Shown: positions 10,654 through 19,484, counted from the stretch's first letter. The stretch is 64,000 bases of DNA from Mycolicibacterium sp. MU0053 (GCF_963378095.1 NZ_OY726397.1:806001-870000), one strand, 5' to 3'. Translations and numbers: made by a program. The notes: generated by a model not told the origin, from the letters alone.

Positions 10654-11045
10654 TCCGAGTGCTTCTTGGCGCGGCGTCGCTGGCGGTGCTGCTTTCGGCC
10701 TGTGGCGGCGGGGGTGAGGAGGCTGCACCGTCGACGGTGACTGTGCGCGAGACCGTCTCCTCGGCGCCGGCCGCACCCGCAACCCCGGCGCCGGCCGCCC
10801 AATCGTGGACGATGCCGGACCTGCGTGGCCAGAATCTGCAGGCCGCTCAGGACGCAATCCAGCGCCTCACCAGCGACCAGGTGTTCTTCAGTGGATCCAC
10901 CGACCTGACCGGCGCGGGGCGCAATCAGGTCCTCGATCGCAACTGGCAGGTGTGCACGTCCACCCCGGCACCCGGCGAGACTCTCAGCGCGGGCACGCCG
11001 GTCGACTTCGGGGTGGTCCGGATCGACACCGAAGTGTGCCCCTGA
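10650..11045 (+). CDS. PASTA-domain lipoprotein
   Basis: 131 aa. The lipobox is LLSACG, followed by a Ser/Ala/Pro-rich linker (APAAPATPAPAAQ) and one PASTA-like domain (about 50-131) beginning WTMPDLRGQNLQAAQDAI and ending PGETLSAGTPVDFGVV. PASTA domains usually bind peptidoglycan fragments or beta-lactams in PknB-type kinases and PBPs; a stand-alone lipoprotein form is common in mycobacteria. Its ATG overlaps the permease stop, so it is made with the metal transporter, and the reason for that pairing is unknown. Confidence 0.75.
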   Translation: MIRVLLGAASLAVLLSACGGGGEEAAPSTVTVRETVSSAPAAPATPAPAAQSWTMPDLRGQNLQAAQDAIQRLTSDQVFFSGSTDLTGAGRNQVLDRNWQVCTSTPAPGETLSAGTPVDFGVVRIDTEVCP

Positions 11046-11081
11046 TCGGCTCGCTTACCCCGCGCTCGGCGGACGGGTGGT

Positions 11082-12674
11082 TCAGAAGGGTGGTTCGTCG
11101 TTGTCGGTGGGTGGGGGTGGGGGTGGTGGTTTCCAGTCGGCGGTGATGGTTTCGTTTTCGGGTGGGTCGTTGACCCAGGTGCACCAGGGGCTGGTGCTGG
11201 GGGTGCCTTTGAGGAGGAAGAGTTTGTGGCGGACTTCGTTGCGCCATTGCCGCATCTCGATTTCGTGGGCGCGGGCGCGGTTGATCCGCAGGGTTTCGGC
11301 GTTGGTGGCGCGTTTGGCGGCCAGGCCGGCGCGGGCGTGGGCGGTGCGTCGGGTTTTGTCGCGGCGGTGGTTGCGCGGCAGCGGGGCGGGGGTGGTGCAG
11401 GCGGTGTGGATGTCGGCGAACAGTTCGGCGCCCTCGGGGGTGCTGCGGTAGATGCGGCCGGTGGGTGAGGTCCATTCGATGGTGCCGTCGCGGCATTGTT
11501 TGTCTTGCCAGCCGTCGGGGCCGTTGTGGAAGGTTTTGAGCAGGTGGTGTTGGCGGCATTTGGGGCTGAGGTTGCCGGCCAGGGTCCAGCCGCCGCGCAG
11601 CGGGTTGTGGTGGTCGAAGGGCACGCTGTGGTCGAGGTCGGCGCGCCAGGCCGAGCGGTTGCAGCCGGGGAAGCTGCAGGTCAGGTCGCGGCAGCGGACC
11701 CAGCGTGCCAGCGCCGCGCAGGGTTGATGGCGCAGCACGTCGCCGGCCTGCGGGTCGCTGGGTCGCGCGGTGGGCCGCAGCAGCGCGCCGCCGTCGGCGA
11801 GGTCGCGGACCTGCTCGGCGTCGAGCACGCCGTAGCCGTCGAGGTAGCCGGGGTCCTCGCTGCGCCCGGTCAGGGTGTCGGCGCTGGCGACCACGTTGAT
11901 GACGACTCGGCCCGGCCCCGGCGGGTCTGCGGCGCGGGCGGGGCACTCGGGGCGCCCGCAGCCACAGTCGAGGGTGAACCGGCCCCGCCCGAGGGCTTCG
12001 AGGGCGTCGGCGCGACGCTGGGCCAGCGTGCGGGGATCCTCGGCGCAGACCGCGGTGGCCATGGCGCTGAGGCGTTGGTCGAACAGGGCCGCCGCCGGCG
12101 CCGAGATCTGGGCCTGCACCCGGGCCATCCCGTTGGGTTCGGCGCGCACGGTGACGCGGCGGTCGGTGTCGGCGCTGTGGCGGCGCTCTTTCGCGGCTTC
12201 GGGATCGGCGCGCAGGATCGCGGCATCGACGGTGTTGCGCAGCCGCCGCCGCGACCAGCAGTCCCAGCCGGCGATCTTCTCCGCCAGGGCGGCGTCGAGG
12301 TCGGGCATCAGTGCCGCATCGACGTATTCGGTGCGGGTGATGATGGTGGTGACATCCGAGTAGTCCAGGCCCCCGGCGGCCAGCAGCGCCGCAATCTGGG
12401 GCAGGCGGGTATCGAGGGCTTCGGCTTGGGAGACCAGTCGACTCGCGTCGAATGAGGCGATGTTCAGCGCGGCACCGACCTCGGCGCAGGTCCGCGCGAA
12501 CCCGGTGATCAGGGCATAACTCGGGTCGTCCTCGTCGTGGCCTTCGGCCTCGGCGGTGCGTTCCCACAACAGTGCGGCGATGGCGGCCATCCGGCGCGCA
12601 TGCATCCCCGACTCGTCGCGGCGGGTGTCCTCCACCACCGCGACCAGATCACTCGGCGACCGTCCATCGAACAT
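11082..12674 (-). CDS. DUF222/HNH endonuclease-like protein (13E12 family)
   Basis: 530 aa. An N-terminal helical DUF222 region is followed by a C-terminal HNH-like motif: CSFPGCNRSAWRADLDHSVP, then GGWTLAGNLSPKCRQHHLLKTF. This is the multi-copy 13E12 repeat family of mycobacteria, often linked with mobile DNA; biochemical role unproven. The C-terminus carries a proline run (PPPPPPPTDNDEPPF). A frame open to 12974 would extend it, but MFDGRSPSDLVAVVED at 12674 is the usual family start. The ISL3 element lies 50 bp upstream of its start. Confidence 0.8.
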   Translation of the reverse strand: MFDGRSPSDLVAVVEDTRRDESGMHARRMAAIAALLWERTAEAEGHDEDDPSYALITGFARTCAEVGAALNIASFDASRLVSQAEALDTRLPQIAALLAAGGLDYSDVTTIITRTEYVDAALMPDLDAALAEKIAGWDCWSRRRLRNTVDAAILRADPEAAKERRHSADTDRRVTVRAEPNGMARVQAQISAPAAALFDQRLSAMATAVCAEDPRTLAQRRADALEALGRGRFTLDCGCGRPECPARAADPPGPGRVVINVVASADTLTGRSEDPGYLDGYGVLDAEQVRDLADGGALLRPTARPSDPQAGDVLRHQPCAALARWVRCRDLTCSFPGCNRSAWRADLDHSVPFDHHNPLRGGWTLAGNLSPKCRQHHLLKTFHNGPDGWQDKQCRDGTIEWTSPTGRIYRSTPEGAELFADIHTACTTPAPLPRNHRRDKTRRTAHARAGLAAKRATNAETLRINRARAHEIEMRQWRNEVRHKLFLLKGTPSTSPWCTWVNDPPENETITADWKPPPPPPPTDNDEPPF

Positions 12675-12724
12675 GCTTGGCGCTCCACGTGTTTTCGTGG
12701 GCGCATTTTCGCTGTTCAGCGGTA

Positions 12725-14050
12725 TTTTGTGGGGAGTTTCAACGACTTCGGTGTTTCGCCGGTGAATTGAAGGACGCGCACGCGGTGTGCCTCTAGGTTT
12801 CGGGGTTACCACACCAACCTCAACCGCAAGGACGATCCGCGTGCGCGTCAACACTGCATTTAACCGTCTGCTGCAGATTCCCGGGGCCACGGTCACCGAT
12901 GTCGTCATCGGCGACGGGCAGATCGATGTCCACCTGCGACCGAAAGCGCGCCTGCTGCGCTGCCCGTGCGGCAAACGCCTACGGGCGGTCTATGACCGCC
13001 GCCGGCGACGCTGGCGCCATCTGGATCTGGCCCGGGCACAGCTGTGGCTGGTCTATGAGATCCGCCGCCTCGATTGCCCGGACTGCGGGGTGATCACCGA
13101 GGAACTGCCCTGGGCTCGTCCCGGTGCGCGTCACACCCGCGATTTCGAAGACATGGTGCTGTGGCTGGCCCAACGAACCGACCGGACCTCGGTGGCGGCG
13201 TTGATGCGCTGCGCCTGGGAAACGGTCACCGCCATCATCGGCCGCGGCGTGGCCGAACTTCTCGACCAGCGTCGCCTGCAGACGCTGTATCGCATTGGTG
13301 TCGACGAGATCTGCTACCGCCATCCCCATCGTTATCTGACCATCATCGGCAACCACGACACCGGCACCGTCGTCGACGTCCAGCCTGGACGCAGCGAACA
13401 ATCATTAGCCAACTTCTATGCCGCCCAAACCGATTCAGCACTGGCACACATCGACGCGGTCAGCATGGACGTCTCCAGGGCCTACACCGCTGCCACCACC
13501 GCAGCGGTCCCGAACGCGGTCATCTGCTACGACGGCTTCCATGTCATGCAGTGGGTCCAACGCGCCCTCGATCGCGTCTTCGCCGAATCGATCCGCCTGC
13601 CCGGACACGCCACCGCGGACTGGAAAGCCGCCCGCTGGGCGCTGCGCACCGGCGAGAACAAACTCACCGACGACAAACGCGCCCTGGTCAACCAGATCGC
13701 GCGAACCAACCGACGCATCGGCCGGGCCTGGACGCTGAAGGAACAAGCCCGCGACCTCTACCGCCACCACCACGAACCCGACCAAGCCCGCCGACTGCTC
13801 AAAGCCTGGATCACCGCCGCCAAACGCTCCCGCATCCCGGCGTTCGTCGCGCTGAGCAAACGCTTCGAGGTCTACTTCGAACCCATCCTCGCCGCCATCG
13901 AACTACGCATCTCCAACGCCCTCATCGAAGGCATCAACGCCAAAATCCGCCTCATCAACGCCCGCGGCTACGGACACCACTCCGCCCAAACACTGACCTC
14001 AATGATCTACCTCTGCCTCGGCGGACTGCAGGTCAAACTCCCCACAAGAA
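12725..14050 (+). mobile_element. ISL3-family insertion sequence
   Basis: About 1.33 kb. Imperfect inverted ends are visible: TTTTGTGGGGAGTTT at 12725-12739 and AAACTCCCCACAAGAA at 14035-14050, sharing a 13-bp core. One transposase fills the element, and its stop codon falls just beyond the right core. No clear 8-bp target duplication was found, so exact ends are approximate. The element lies just outside the integrated AICE and is intact by eye. Confidence 0.7.
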
Positions 14051-14055
14051 CCTGA
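12841..14055 (+). CDS. ISL3-family transposase
   Basis: About 404 aa. An N-terminal zinc-binding region (LRCPCGKRL and RLDCPDCGV) is followed by a DDE domain: RIGVDEICYR, SMDVSRAY and the late Glu in LRISNALIEGINAKIRLI. This is the standard ISL3 transposase architecture. The GTG at 12841 (VRVNTAFNRLLQIPG) matches the usual start of mycobacterial relatives; a frame open to 12787 gives 18 more residues. No frameshift is seen. Confidence 0.85.
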   Translation: MRVNTAFNRLLQIPGATVTDVVIGDGQIDVHLRPKARLLRCPCGKRLRAVYDRRRRRWRHLDLARAQLWLVYEIRRLDCPDCGVITEELPWARPGARHTRDFEDMVLWLAQRTDRTSVAALMRCAWETVTAIIGRGVAELLDQRRLQTLYRIGVDEICYRHPHRYLTIIGNHDTGTVVDVQPGRSEQSLANFYAAQTDSALAHIDAVSMDVSRAYTAATTAAVPNAVICYDGFHVMQWVQRALDRVFAESIRLPGHATADWKAARWALRTGENKLTDDKRALVNQIARTNRRIGRAWTLKEQARDLYRHHHEPDQARRLLKAWITAAKRSRIPAFVALSKRFEVYFEPILAAIELRISNALIEGINAKIRLINARGYGHHSAQTLTSMIYLCLGGLQVKLPTRT

Positions 14056-14192
14056 GGAGTCGCACATGCTTTCGATTGTGTCATGGGGGTACGACACGAC
14101 GCAGCTTTCTCGGCTGGGCGCATCGAGTACGCCTGGCCGGACGCGCGCACGCGAAGTACGAAACATGTTGGGCGGCAATGCAACACACAAAG

Positions 14193-14240
14193 AGTGCCCT
14201 CGGCAGGATTCGAACCTGCGACACCGGCTTTAGGAGAGCC
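14193..14240. repeat. attL: 48-bp direct repeat (partial tRNA-Arg copy)
   Basis: This is identical to 34271-34318. It reads as the 3' part of tRNA-Arg(CCT), from the anticodon arm to the discriminator base plus two flanking bases, in the opposite orientation, but is followed by unrelated sequence where the 5' half should be. It is therefore an attachment-site duplicate and not a functional tRNA. Confidence 0.93.
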
Positions 14241-14390
14241 TGCAAGCTCAACTAGTCATGGTCTCGAAAATGACCCTGAAATGGCGATATAACGCCATTC
14301 GGTGCCACCCGAAACCACGGCGTGTCGCAGATTCACCGACCGAGCACCGACCACAGATCAGCGTTGACTTCCGGGCTCAGAAACGAGCGA

Positions 14391-14425
14391 AGCCCCTCGG
14401 CTGCAACCAAGGGGCTCCACGGAGG
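14391..14425 (+). promoter_or_regulatory. Hairpin plus strong SD at the head of the rep operon
   Basis: A 7-bp inverted repeat (AGCCCCT at 14391-14397, AGGGGCT at 14410-14416, 12-nt loop) ends 4 nt before GGAGG (14421-14425), which serves the 29-codon gene at 14431. A stem this close to the SD could limit ribosome access or end read-through transcription from outside the element. Role inferred from position only. Confidence 0.35.
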
Positions 14426-14430
14426 CAACT

Positions 14431-14520
14431 ATGGAAACCACCGTTTGCGCGCGCAGTCGAATCGTACCGCGGGCGCACAACTACGTCATCGATCCTTCAA
14501 TCTATGGCGGCGAGAAATGA
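14431..14520 (+). CDS. 29-aa leader-type small gene of the rep operon
   Basis: ATG at 14431, 5 nt after GGAGG, encodes METTVCARSRIVPRAHNYVI followed by nine more residues, stopping with TGA at 14518-14520. That stop overlaps the next ATG (ATGA). The perfect SD spacing and the same ATGA coupling seen for the following genes support real translation. The product has no recognisable domain; the gene may act mainly by coupling translation of the rep operon. Confidence 0.6.
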   Translation: METTVCARSRIVPRAHNYVIDPSIYGGEK

Positions 14521-14942
14521 CGCCGGCGGATCGGCTTCCCGGCGGTGCGGGGGACCCGGGGGAGGATGACTCGCTGACTCGCCTCTTCGGAGGACCCACG
14601 GAAGACGAGCGAGCACGGATTCGGGCCGACCTTATCGCCAGGGCTGTGCAGGTTCAGGTGGGCGGCTGGGCCCTTTATCGCGCGGTCTGGTCCACCGGGG
14701 AGCTCATCGGTGTGGCGGTGATCCTGGCGGACGACCGCGAACTCGCCGTGCTCGGTGAGAGTAGGCAGTCGGGGCGTGAACGCTGGGCGTTCGACCTCTG
14801 GGGCCTTGACAGCGGCGAGGCTGATGTCGATAACGGTTGCAAAACAACCTGTCACTGCTTCCGGGACGCTGCGGTCGCGTTGTCTGATGCCCTGCGCTCT
14901 TCGCGGAAGCATGATGCACAGACGGCCGGCGGTGAGGCATGA
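14517..14942 (+). CDS. Hypothetical protein of the element
   Basis: 141 aa, starting MTPADRLPGGAGDPGEDD. No family recognised. The middle has an amphipathic helix (TEDERARIRADLIARAVQVQ) followed by beta-like segments (WALYRAVWSTGELIGVAVIL, RWAFDLWGL). It is coupled by ATGA to the 29-aa gene before it and the 138-aa gene after it, within the operon that ends in rep. Accessory replication or control protein is only a guess. Confidence 0.6.
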   Translation: MTPADRLPGGAGDPGEDDSLTRLFGGPTEDERARIRADLIARAVQVQVGGWALYRAVWSTGELIGVAVILADDRELAVLGESRQSGRERWAFDLWGLDSGEADVDNGCKTTCHCFRDAAVALSDALRSSRKHDAQTAGGEA

Positions 14943-15355
14943 GTAGAAGAGCGGTTCCGGGCTTCTCGGTGAGCGTGCGAAGAACGCAAGTCACGTTCAC
15001 AACGCCGAGGTTCTCGTCCATCGGTCGCTACGCGTTGAGTGCCGACGAGGCTGAAGCCCTCGCTAACAAGTTGCAGTCGGCGGCCTTCCTTGCTGGCCTT
15101 GCGGAGGGTCGCAGATCGCTGCTGCAGGCGTTTGTGAGGGGGAACTATGAGCTCACTCCGGAGTTAGATGGCGATGAATGGTGGGAAGCGGCTGGGTCTG
15201 CCAACGGGGTGTCGGACAGAGCACTGAAGGAAGGCCCTACTCACCTTTCGCAGGCGCGTCGCGATGCGGCGCTTATTCGGGTGCTCAACGAGACTTCACG
15301 CGTTCTGGCTCGAATGGCACAGCTGGTTTCTGGTGACTTGGGCCGAGAACGATGA
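14939..15355 (+). CDS. Hypothetical protein upstream of rep
   Basis: 138 aa. Basic N-terminus (MSRRAVPGFSVSVRRTQVTF) and a helical middle (LSADEAEALANKLQSAAFLAG) with the YALSADEAEALA pattern of small mycobacterial element/phage proteins. No catalytic motif. Its ATG overlaps the previous stop and its stop overlaps the rep ATG (ATGA both times), so it is tightly co-translated with rep. Confidence 0.6.
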   Translation: MSRRAVPGFSVSVRRTQVTFTTPRFSSIGRYALSADEAEALANKLQSAAFLAGLAEGRRSLLQAFVRGNYELTPELDGDEWWEAAGSANGVSDRALKEGPTHLSQARRDAALIRVLNETSRVLARMAQLVSGDLGRER

Positions 15356-16914
15356 TCGGCAGAGTTCCTGACGAGGGCGGCGGCGCGGCGGCCCGGAGCG
15401 CTTGCGCGGAGGGCCAGAGCGTCGACGGCGCGAGCGCAGCGAGCGCTCTTGGTAGTACTCAGAGTTATTGCTTCACAACTGGTGTCGAGGCCGGGTTGTT
15501 GGCCTCTGCGGAGAAGCGCCGAGATCGCTGGGGTGCCCGAGCGATGCTCTGGCAGGCGTCATCATTGAAAGCCGTCCGCTGCTGCGGTCGAATGTTGCAC
15601 AACGACGCTGTTGGGGACCCCGACGACGGTCAGACGGTCGCCATCAAGAGGCGCGAAGTGAATGGGCAGTCGATTGCGAGCTATCAGGGACTGATGACGT
15701 GCGGATCTGTGTGGTCGTGCCCTCGGTGCTCGGCAGTGATCGCGCACACTAGGGCGGCGGAAATTGCTGCGGCGGTCCGCGAATGCCACCGGCAAGGCGG
15801 AAACGTGTACTTGTTGACGCTCACGATGCGTCATACATCGAAGGACCGCCTCGCTCAGCTATGGGATGGACTGAGCGCAGGCTGGAGAGCAGCGTTCGGT
15901 ACACGCAAATGGACCGGTCAGCGTGCGCGGACGGTGGAGCGAGCGGGCAAGACGACTGTTGTTGCCGCCCATGTCGGTGATGCTGAACTCTTTGATGTCG
16001 CGGGTTTGACCAGAGTCGTCGAGGCGACATACGGCGCTCCGACTCGCGGAGGCAACGGGTGGCATCTCCACATCCACGCGCTCGTGTTCACTGCGTCAGG
16101 GATGGAGTCTGCGCTACGGTCGGAGTTGCCACTCTGGTTCGATGGTCTCGACCGAGAGTGGCTTGCGCGCAACACGTTTGCTGCGAGAGTTCACGAACGA
16201 TGGTCGAATGGTCTGCACAAAGCCGGGTTCCGGTCTCCTGGCTCAGTTGCAGTCGACGTCCGCGATGTTGCGTCAGACGGTGCTGACTACGTTGGCCGTT
16301 ACTTGTCCAAGGCAACATACGATGCTGCGACCAAGATGGGATTCGAGATCGCAGGCGGACAGTTGGAAAAGTCTGCTCGGACCGAGCGAAATCGAACCCC
16401 CTTCGAGATTCTCGCCGATCTGGCGTCTTCTGTAGACGCAAGAGGTTTCGGTGTACGCACACCACGCCACTGGTCGGTAGTGGAGGCGGGACAGGGTGAC
16501 TGGGCGGTGATCGACTCGGACTCCGGCGAGGTGGTTTCGGTGACACCACCAGGCGAGTGGGCCGTGTGGCACGAGTGGGAGCAGGCTTCGAAGGGACGGC
16601 GTCAACTGCTCTGGTCTCGGAAGCGGAAGGAGCCTTCGTCGAAGCGGGAGGTGCTTTGGAACAGATTGTTGTCGGAGCGGGGCGCCACCGCTGAGCAATC
16701 TGACGAGGCGGTATCGGCCACTGATGCCGGTGGAGAGACGTTAGGAGAGATCAGCCGATCGGACTGGTATCGGATCGTGGTTTGGCGGCCGGAACTGATG
16801 TCGACTCTGCTTGAGATCGTCGAGCGTGGCGATGACCATTGTTTGTTGAAACTCACCCAGGATATGGGGATTACGCTACATCCGCCCTCACAGCCACCAG
16901 ACTGCAGCTGCTGA
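15352..16914 (+). CDS. RepSA-like HUH replication initiator
   Basis: 520 aa. Zinc-finger-like cysteines (CGSVWSCPRC, residues 118-126) precede rolling-circle Rep motifs: LLTLTMRH (154-161), the HUH motif in WHLHIHALV (His240-Ile-His242) and the tyrosine motif YVGRYLSK (313-320). This is the layout of AICE/Streptomyces plasmid initiators, which nick a double-strand origin through the tyrosine and allow autonomous replication after excision. The origin should lie in or near this operon but could not be located. The start overlaps the previous stop. Confidence 0.85.
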   Translation: MIGRVPDEGGGAAARSACAEGQSVDGASAASALGSTQSYCFTTGVEAGLLASAEKRRDRWGARAMLWQASSLKAVRCCGRMLHNDAVGDPDDGQTVAIKRREVNGQSIASYQGLMTCGSVWSCPRCSAVIAHTRAAEIAAAVRECHRQGGNVYLLTLTMRHTSKDRLAQLWDGLSAGWRAAFGTRKWTGQRARTVERAGKTTVVAAHVGDAELFDVAGLTRVVEATYGAPTRGGNGWHLHIHALVFTASGMESALRSELPLWFDGLDREWLARNTFAARVHERWSNGLHKAGFRSPGSVAVDVRDVASDGADYVGRYLSKATYDAATKMGFEIAGGQLEKSARTERNRTPFEILADLASSVDARGFGVRTPRHWSVVEAGQGDWAVIDSDSGEVVSVTPPGEWAVWHEWEQASKGRRQLLWSRKRKEPSSKREVLWNRLLSERGATAEQSDEAVSATDAGGETLGEISRSDWYRIVVWRPELMSTLLEIVERGDDHCLLKLTQDMGITLHPPSQPPDCSC

Positions 16915-16947
16915 GCGTCACGACGAAAGAGTAGGAGATGGCGTGCA

Positions 16948-17298
16948 GTGAACGATCCGGCGGTTGAGGCCGCGCGGCGTGCATTCTGCGTTCTATGGCC
17001 GGATCAAGGCGATCCTGAGTTCGACTTCATCGGAAGGCAGAGAAATTGGGCAATTCTCGGGGCCCGCGAAGTGCTTATCGTGGCCTGGCCTTCTATCAAG
17101 AAGGCTGTCGAAGATGCGACGCTGGCTCACATAAACTCGCTCATGAATCAGACGTCTCGGAATGTGAACACCCGCGATAGCGTCTCCAACGGTGCTGACG
17201 CTGCGCTGGATCTTGCTGTTGCAATCAATGATTCGATCTTGTCAAAGCTGTTCCCGAACGAAACTAGCGCAGCGAGGTCAGGTCGCACTGGGACGTGA
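16948..17298 (+). CDS. Hypothetical protein after rep
   Basis: 116 aa from a GTG at 16948 with TAGGAG about 11 nt upstream. Mostly helical and without recognised domains (VEAARRAFCVLWPDQGDPEF, then AILGAREVLIVAWPSIKKAV). It lies 33 bp after rep in the same direction and is probably the last gene of the rep operon. Start choice uncertain. Confidence 0.5.
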   Translation: MNDPAVEAARRAFCVLWPDQGDPEFDFIGRQRNWAILGAREVLIVAWPSIKKAVEDATLAHINSLMNQTSRNVNTRDSVSNGADAALDLAVAINDSILSKLFPNETSAARSGRTGT

Positions 17299-17717
17299 GG
17301 ACGCTGTTGTGAACGTGTTTGGGCAACGGTGTCCTTGCCGCCCATCGGAGCCCTCGCGATGGCATCAGCGGCGTGGTCAGCCTGGCCCAGCATCTCCTCC
17401 GGGATGGCCGGCAGCGGTCTATTGCCCTACTTCGGTAGTTTTCCGATGGTTTGTGTGCACCCGTTGCGGCCGCGGCGCTTGTCGTTGGGCATTGCGTTCG
17501 TCGGAACCCAATGCCCAGAACTGGGCTCCGGACGGACCGTGCGATCCTCAGAGAAGAACCATGTGCGGGCGGTGCCCTAAGCTTTTGTTTGCCGGCGCTC
17601 GTGGATCATTCAGATGTCCTCGCAACTCCGAGCAATCTGCGTCTACCGTTCTGAGCTGCGCAGACACGCCGGATCTCAGCAGTCGCCATCGACTGCTGCA
17701 GTACTAAGGTACGAAGG
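17299..17717. other. Noncoding or decayed 419-bp stretch
   Basis: Between the small gene and the Mrr-like gene no frame has a convincing start and RBS. On the minus strand there is a short coding-like run (MLGQADHAADAIARAPMGGK) suggesting an eroded gene fragment, but it is too short to identify. It probably marks the junction between the element backbone and its cargo and should hold the promoter of the 17718 gene. Confidence 0.4.
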
Positions 17718-19484
17718 ATGAGCCGACTGCCCTGGTCCCGCTACGAGGGCGACGATATCGAGGCAGTCGTGTCGATGTTCGTCTGCCGCGAGTTTCCTGA
17801 AGCTTTTCGAGTCCGACCATCTCGGGGGGATGGCGGGATCGACGTATGTCGAGCCATCAGTCCGGGACATGTTGAGATCTACCAGGTCAAAAAATTCGCA
17901 AGCAATCTAGGCACCAGTGAGAAGGCGCAGATTGTCGACTCGCACACCCGAATCCAGGAATACGCGCAGCAGCGCGACTGGATTATTGATCGATGGCACC
18001 TAACCATGCCGCTTGATCCGACGCCTGAAAACTCCGAATGGTTCGAGCAGCTAGAGGCGTCCGGTAACTTTCCTTGTTCATGGGTCGGTCTAGCGCCGAT
18101 CGAGGCGTGGGTGTCGAAGTATCCGGACATCGTGGATTACTATCTGCGGGACGGCCGCGATCGCTTGGCGGAAGAACTTGCACGGTTTGTGGCCATCTCT
18201 GGAATCCCTGTGGATGATCGTCAATCGACAACTCCCGAAAGTTTCGCGAATCTCGCGCCTTCTATGACCTACAACCAATTTGGGACGCTTCGAGACACTC
18301 TCAATCAGCGAGATCCTCACTTCCAATACGACATAGCAGTTTCGCAGCAACCAATGAGCCCTCCTCCGCCGGGAACTGGCGGCTACCCCGCATTGGTTGC
18401 AAGCACTTCTCGCAACGTGGGGGACAGCTACGTAACTTTCCATGTACTCGCTCGCGGGGCTGAGTCACTGCGGGAGCGTCCGATCGGCTTCAAGGGCAAG
18501 CTCACCGTCGAGGCCGGCAGCAAGGAACACGCAGAGTTCGAAGAGTTCCGCACATATGGACGACCGCCGACTGTGCCTTTGAAGGTCTCTGGTTACGAGA
18601 TGGAGTTGCCCGGTGGGCTCGGCGGAAAGTTCGATACCGGCACGCTCATCCTTAGCGAGCTCGATGGTGGGGAGACATTCGAACGTCGCCTCGAAGTTCT
18701 CTCACCCGCTGGTGAGACGCTGGCAGCCGTCACGCTGACAATGAACCCACCCACGACTAACCCCGACAACACGGGTGCTTACAACAGAGGCACCGACCCA
18801 CACGGGTTCTTGACAGTTGAGACGCTAGCAACAATCAACGATGGCAAGTTCGATATGAAGCTGAGGTTCAAGCTCGGAGACTCCACTGGACGCTTTCCAG
18901 ATCAGATTGAGCAGCCTTTAGCGCTCGTGACTCAGTTCCGCGCTCCTAACCGTATGCGACTGTCCGCCGTGCGCGGAAACTCCGTCGTGGAGCAAGACCT
19001 CTCGTCGGTGCTGCCCACCGAGGGGGATGGACTCCAATGGAACGAACTCGTGCTGCGATATGTCAAGGCCCTCATCGAGATTCAGAAGTATGTTGCTTAC
19101 GAACTGAAGGTGCCAGATTTAAGCACTGAGGATCTCGATCACATGGAGGGGGTAATCAGGGCCGCACGCCTCATCGACGGAGATGTAGTCAACGCGTCTT
19201 GGAGCGGCATGCGGTTCACGATGCACCCGGATACGCCAGCGCCAAACGGCCTTCAGCAGGCAGTGTTTCACCGCGACCTCGAGGTGCAAGTCGGTGACAG
19301 CACGATCCCGCTGGGTTTGGTCAGGGTCGCTACGGGGCCTGTGCAGGTGGAGGTCGTGGATACCGACAGCGAAGGCACGACAACCGCTAAGCTCGTTCCC
19401 GATTCGGGGAACAACACCGTTCAGATGCAATGGCTCGGTTCAGACTCCGTACGATTGCGTTCGCACAATTCCGAACAAGGCTAG
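17718..19484 (+). CDS. Mrr-like restriction endonuclease fold protein with long C-terminal region
   Basis: 588 aa. The N-terminal 100 residues look like a Mrr-type PD-(D/E)XK domain: RGDGGIDVCR (Asp38, Gly-Gly-Ile-Asp42) and VEIYQVKKF (Gln56-Val-Lys58, the QxK variant). Residues from about 160 onward are beta-rich and unrecognised (WNELVLRYVKALIEIQKYVA is a helical exception). Length far exceeds a plain Mrr protein. It faces the minus-strand 801-aa gene, 209 bp away. A nuclease that senses DNA, a nucleoprotein or a phage protein through its C-terminus is plausible but inferred. Confidence 0.65.
   Translation: MSRLPWSRYEGDDIEAVVSMFVCREFPEAFRVRPSRGDGGIDVCRAISPGHVEIYQVKKFASNLGTSEKAQIVDSHTRIQEYAQQRDWIIDRWHLTMPLDPTPENSEWFEQLEASGNFPCSWVGLAPIEAWVSKYPDIVDYYLRDGRDRLAEELARFVAISGIPVDDRQSTTPESFANLAPSMTYNQFGTLRDTLNQRDPHFQYDIAVSQQPMSPPPPGTGGYPALVASTSRNVGDSYVTFHVLARGAESLRERPIGFKGKLTVEAGSKEHAEFEEFRTYGRPPTVPLKVSGYEMELPGGLGGKFDTGTLILSELDGGETFERRLEVLSPAGETLAAVTLTMNPPTTNPDNTGAYNRGTDPHGFLTVETLATINDGKFDMKLRFKLGDSTGRFPDQIEQPLALVTQFRAPNRMRLSAVRGNSVVEQDLSSVLPTEGDGLQWNELVLRYVKALIEIQKYVAYELKVPDLSTEDLDHMEGVIRAARLIDGDVVNASWSGMRFTMHPDTPAPNGLQQAVFHRDLEVQVGDSTIPLGLVRVATGPVQVEVVDTDSEGTTTAKLVPDSGNNTVQMQWLGSDSVRLRSHNSEQG

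Noticed and set aside
12675..12974. N-terminal extension of the DUF222 protein
   Set aside because: It would read through the ISL3 left end and the transposase start; the family begins at MFDGRSPSD.
12717..14060. Target-site duplication of the ISL3 element
   Set aside because: The bases just outside the two inverted ends do not match over 8 bp, so no duplication is claimed.
14193..14240. Second tRNA-Arg gene
   Set aside because: Only the 3' part matches; the sequence that should form the 5' acceptor strand and D arm is unrelated. It is the att duplicate.
15377..15452. GC-rich simple repeat near the rep start as a replication origin
   Set aside because: The GAGCGC/GGCGCG-type runs are coding sequence of Rep and show no iterons.
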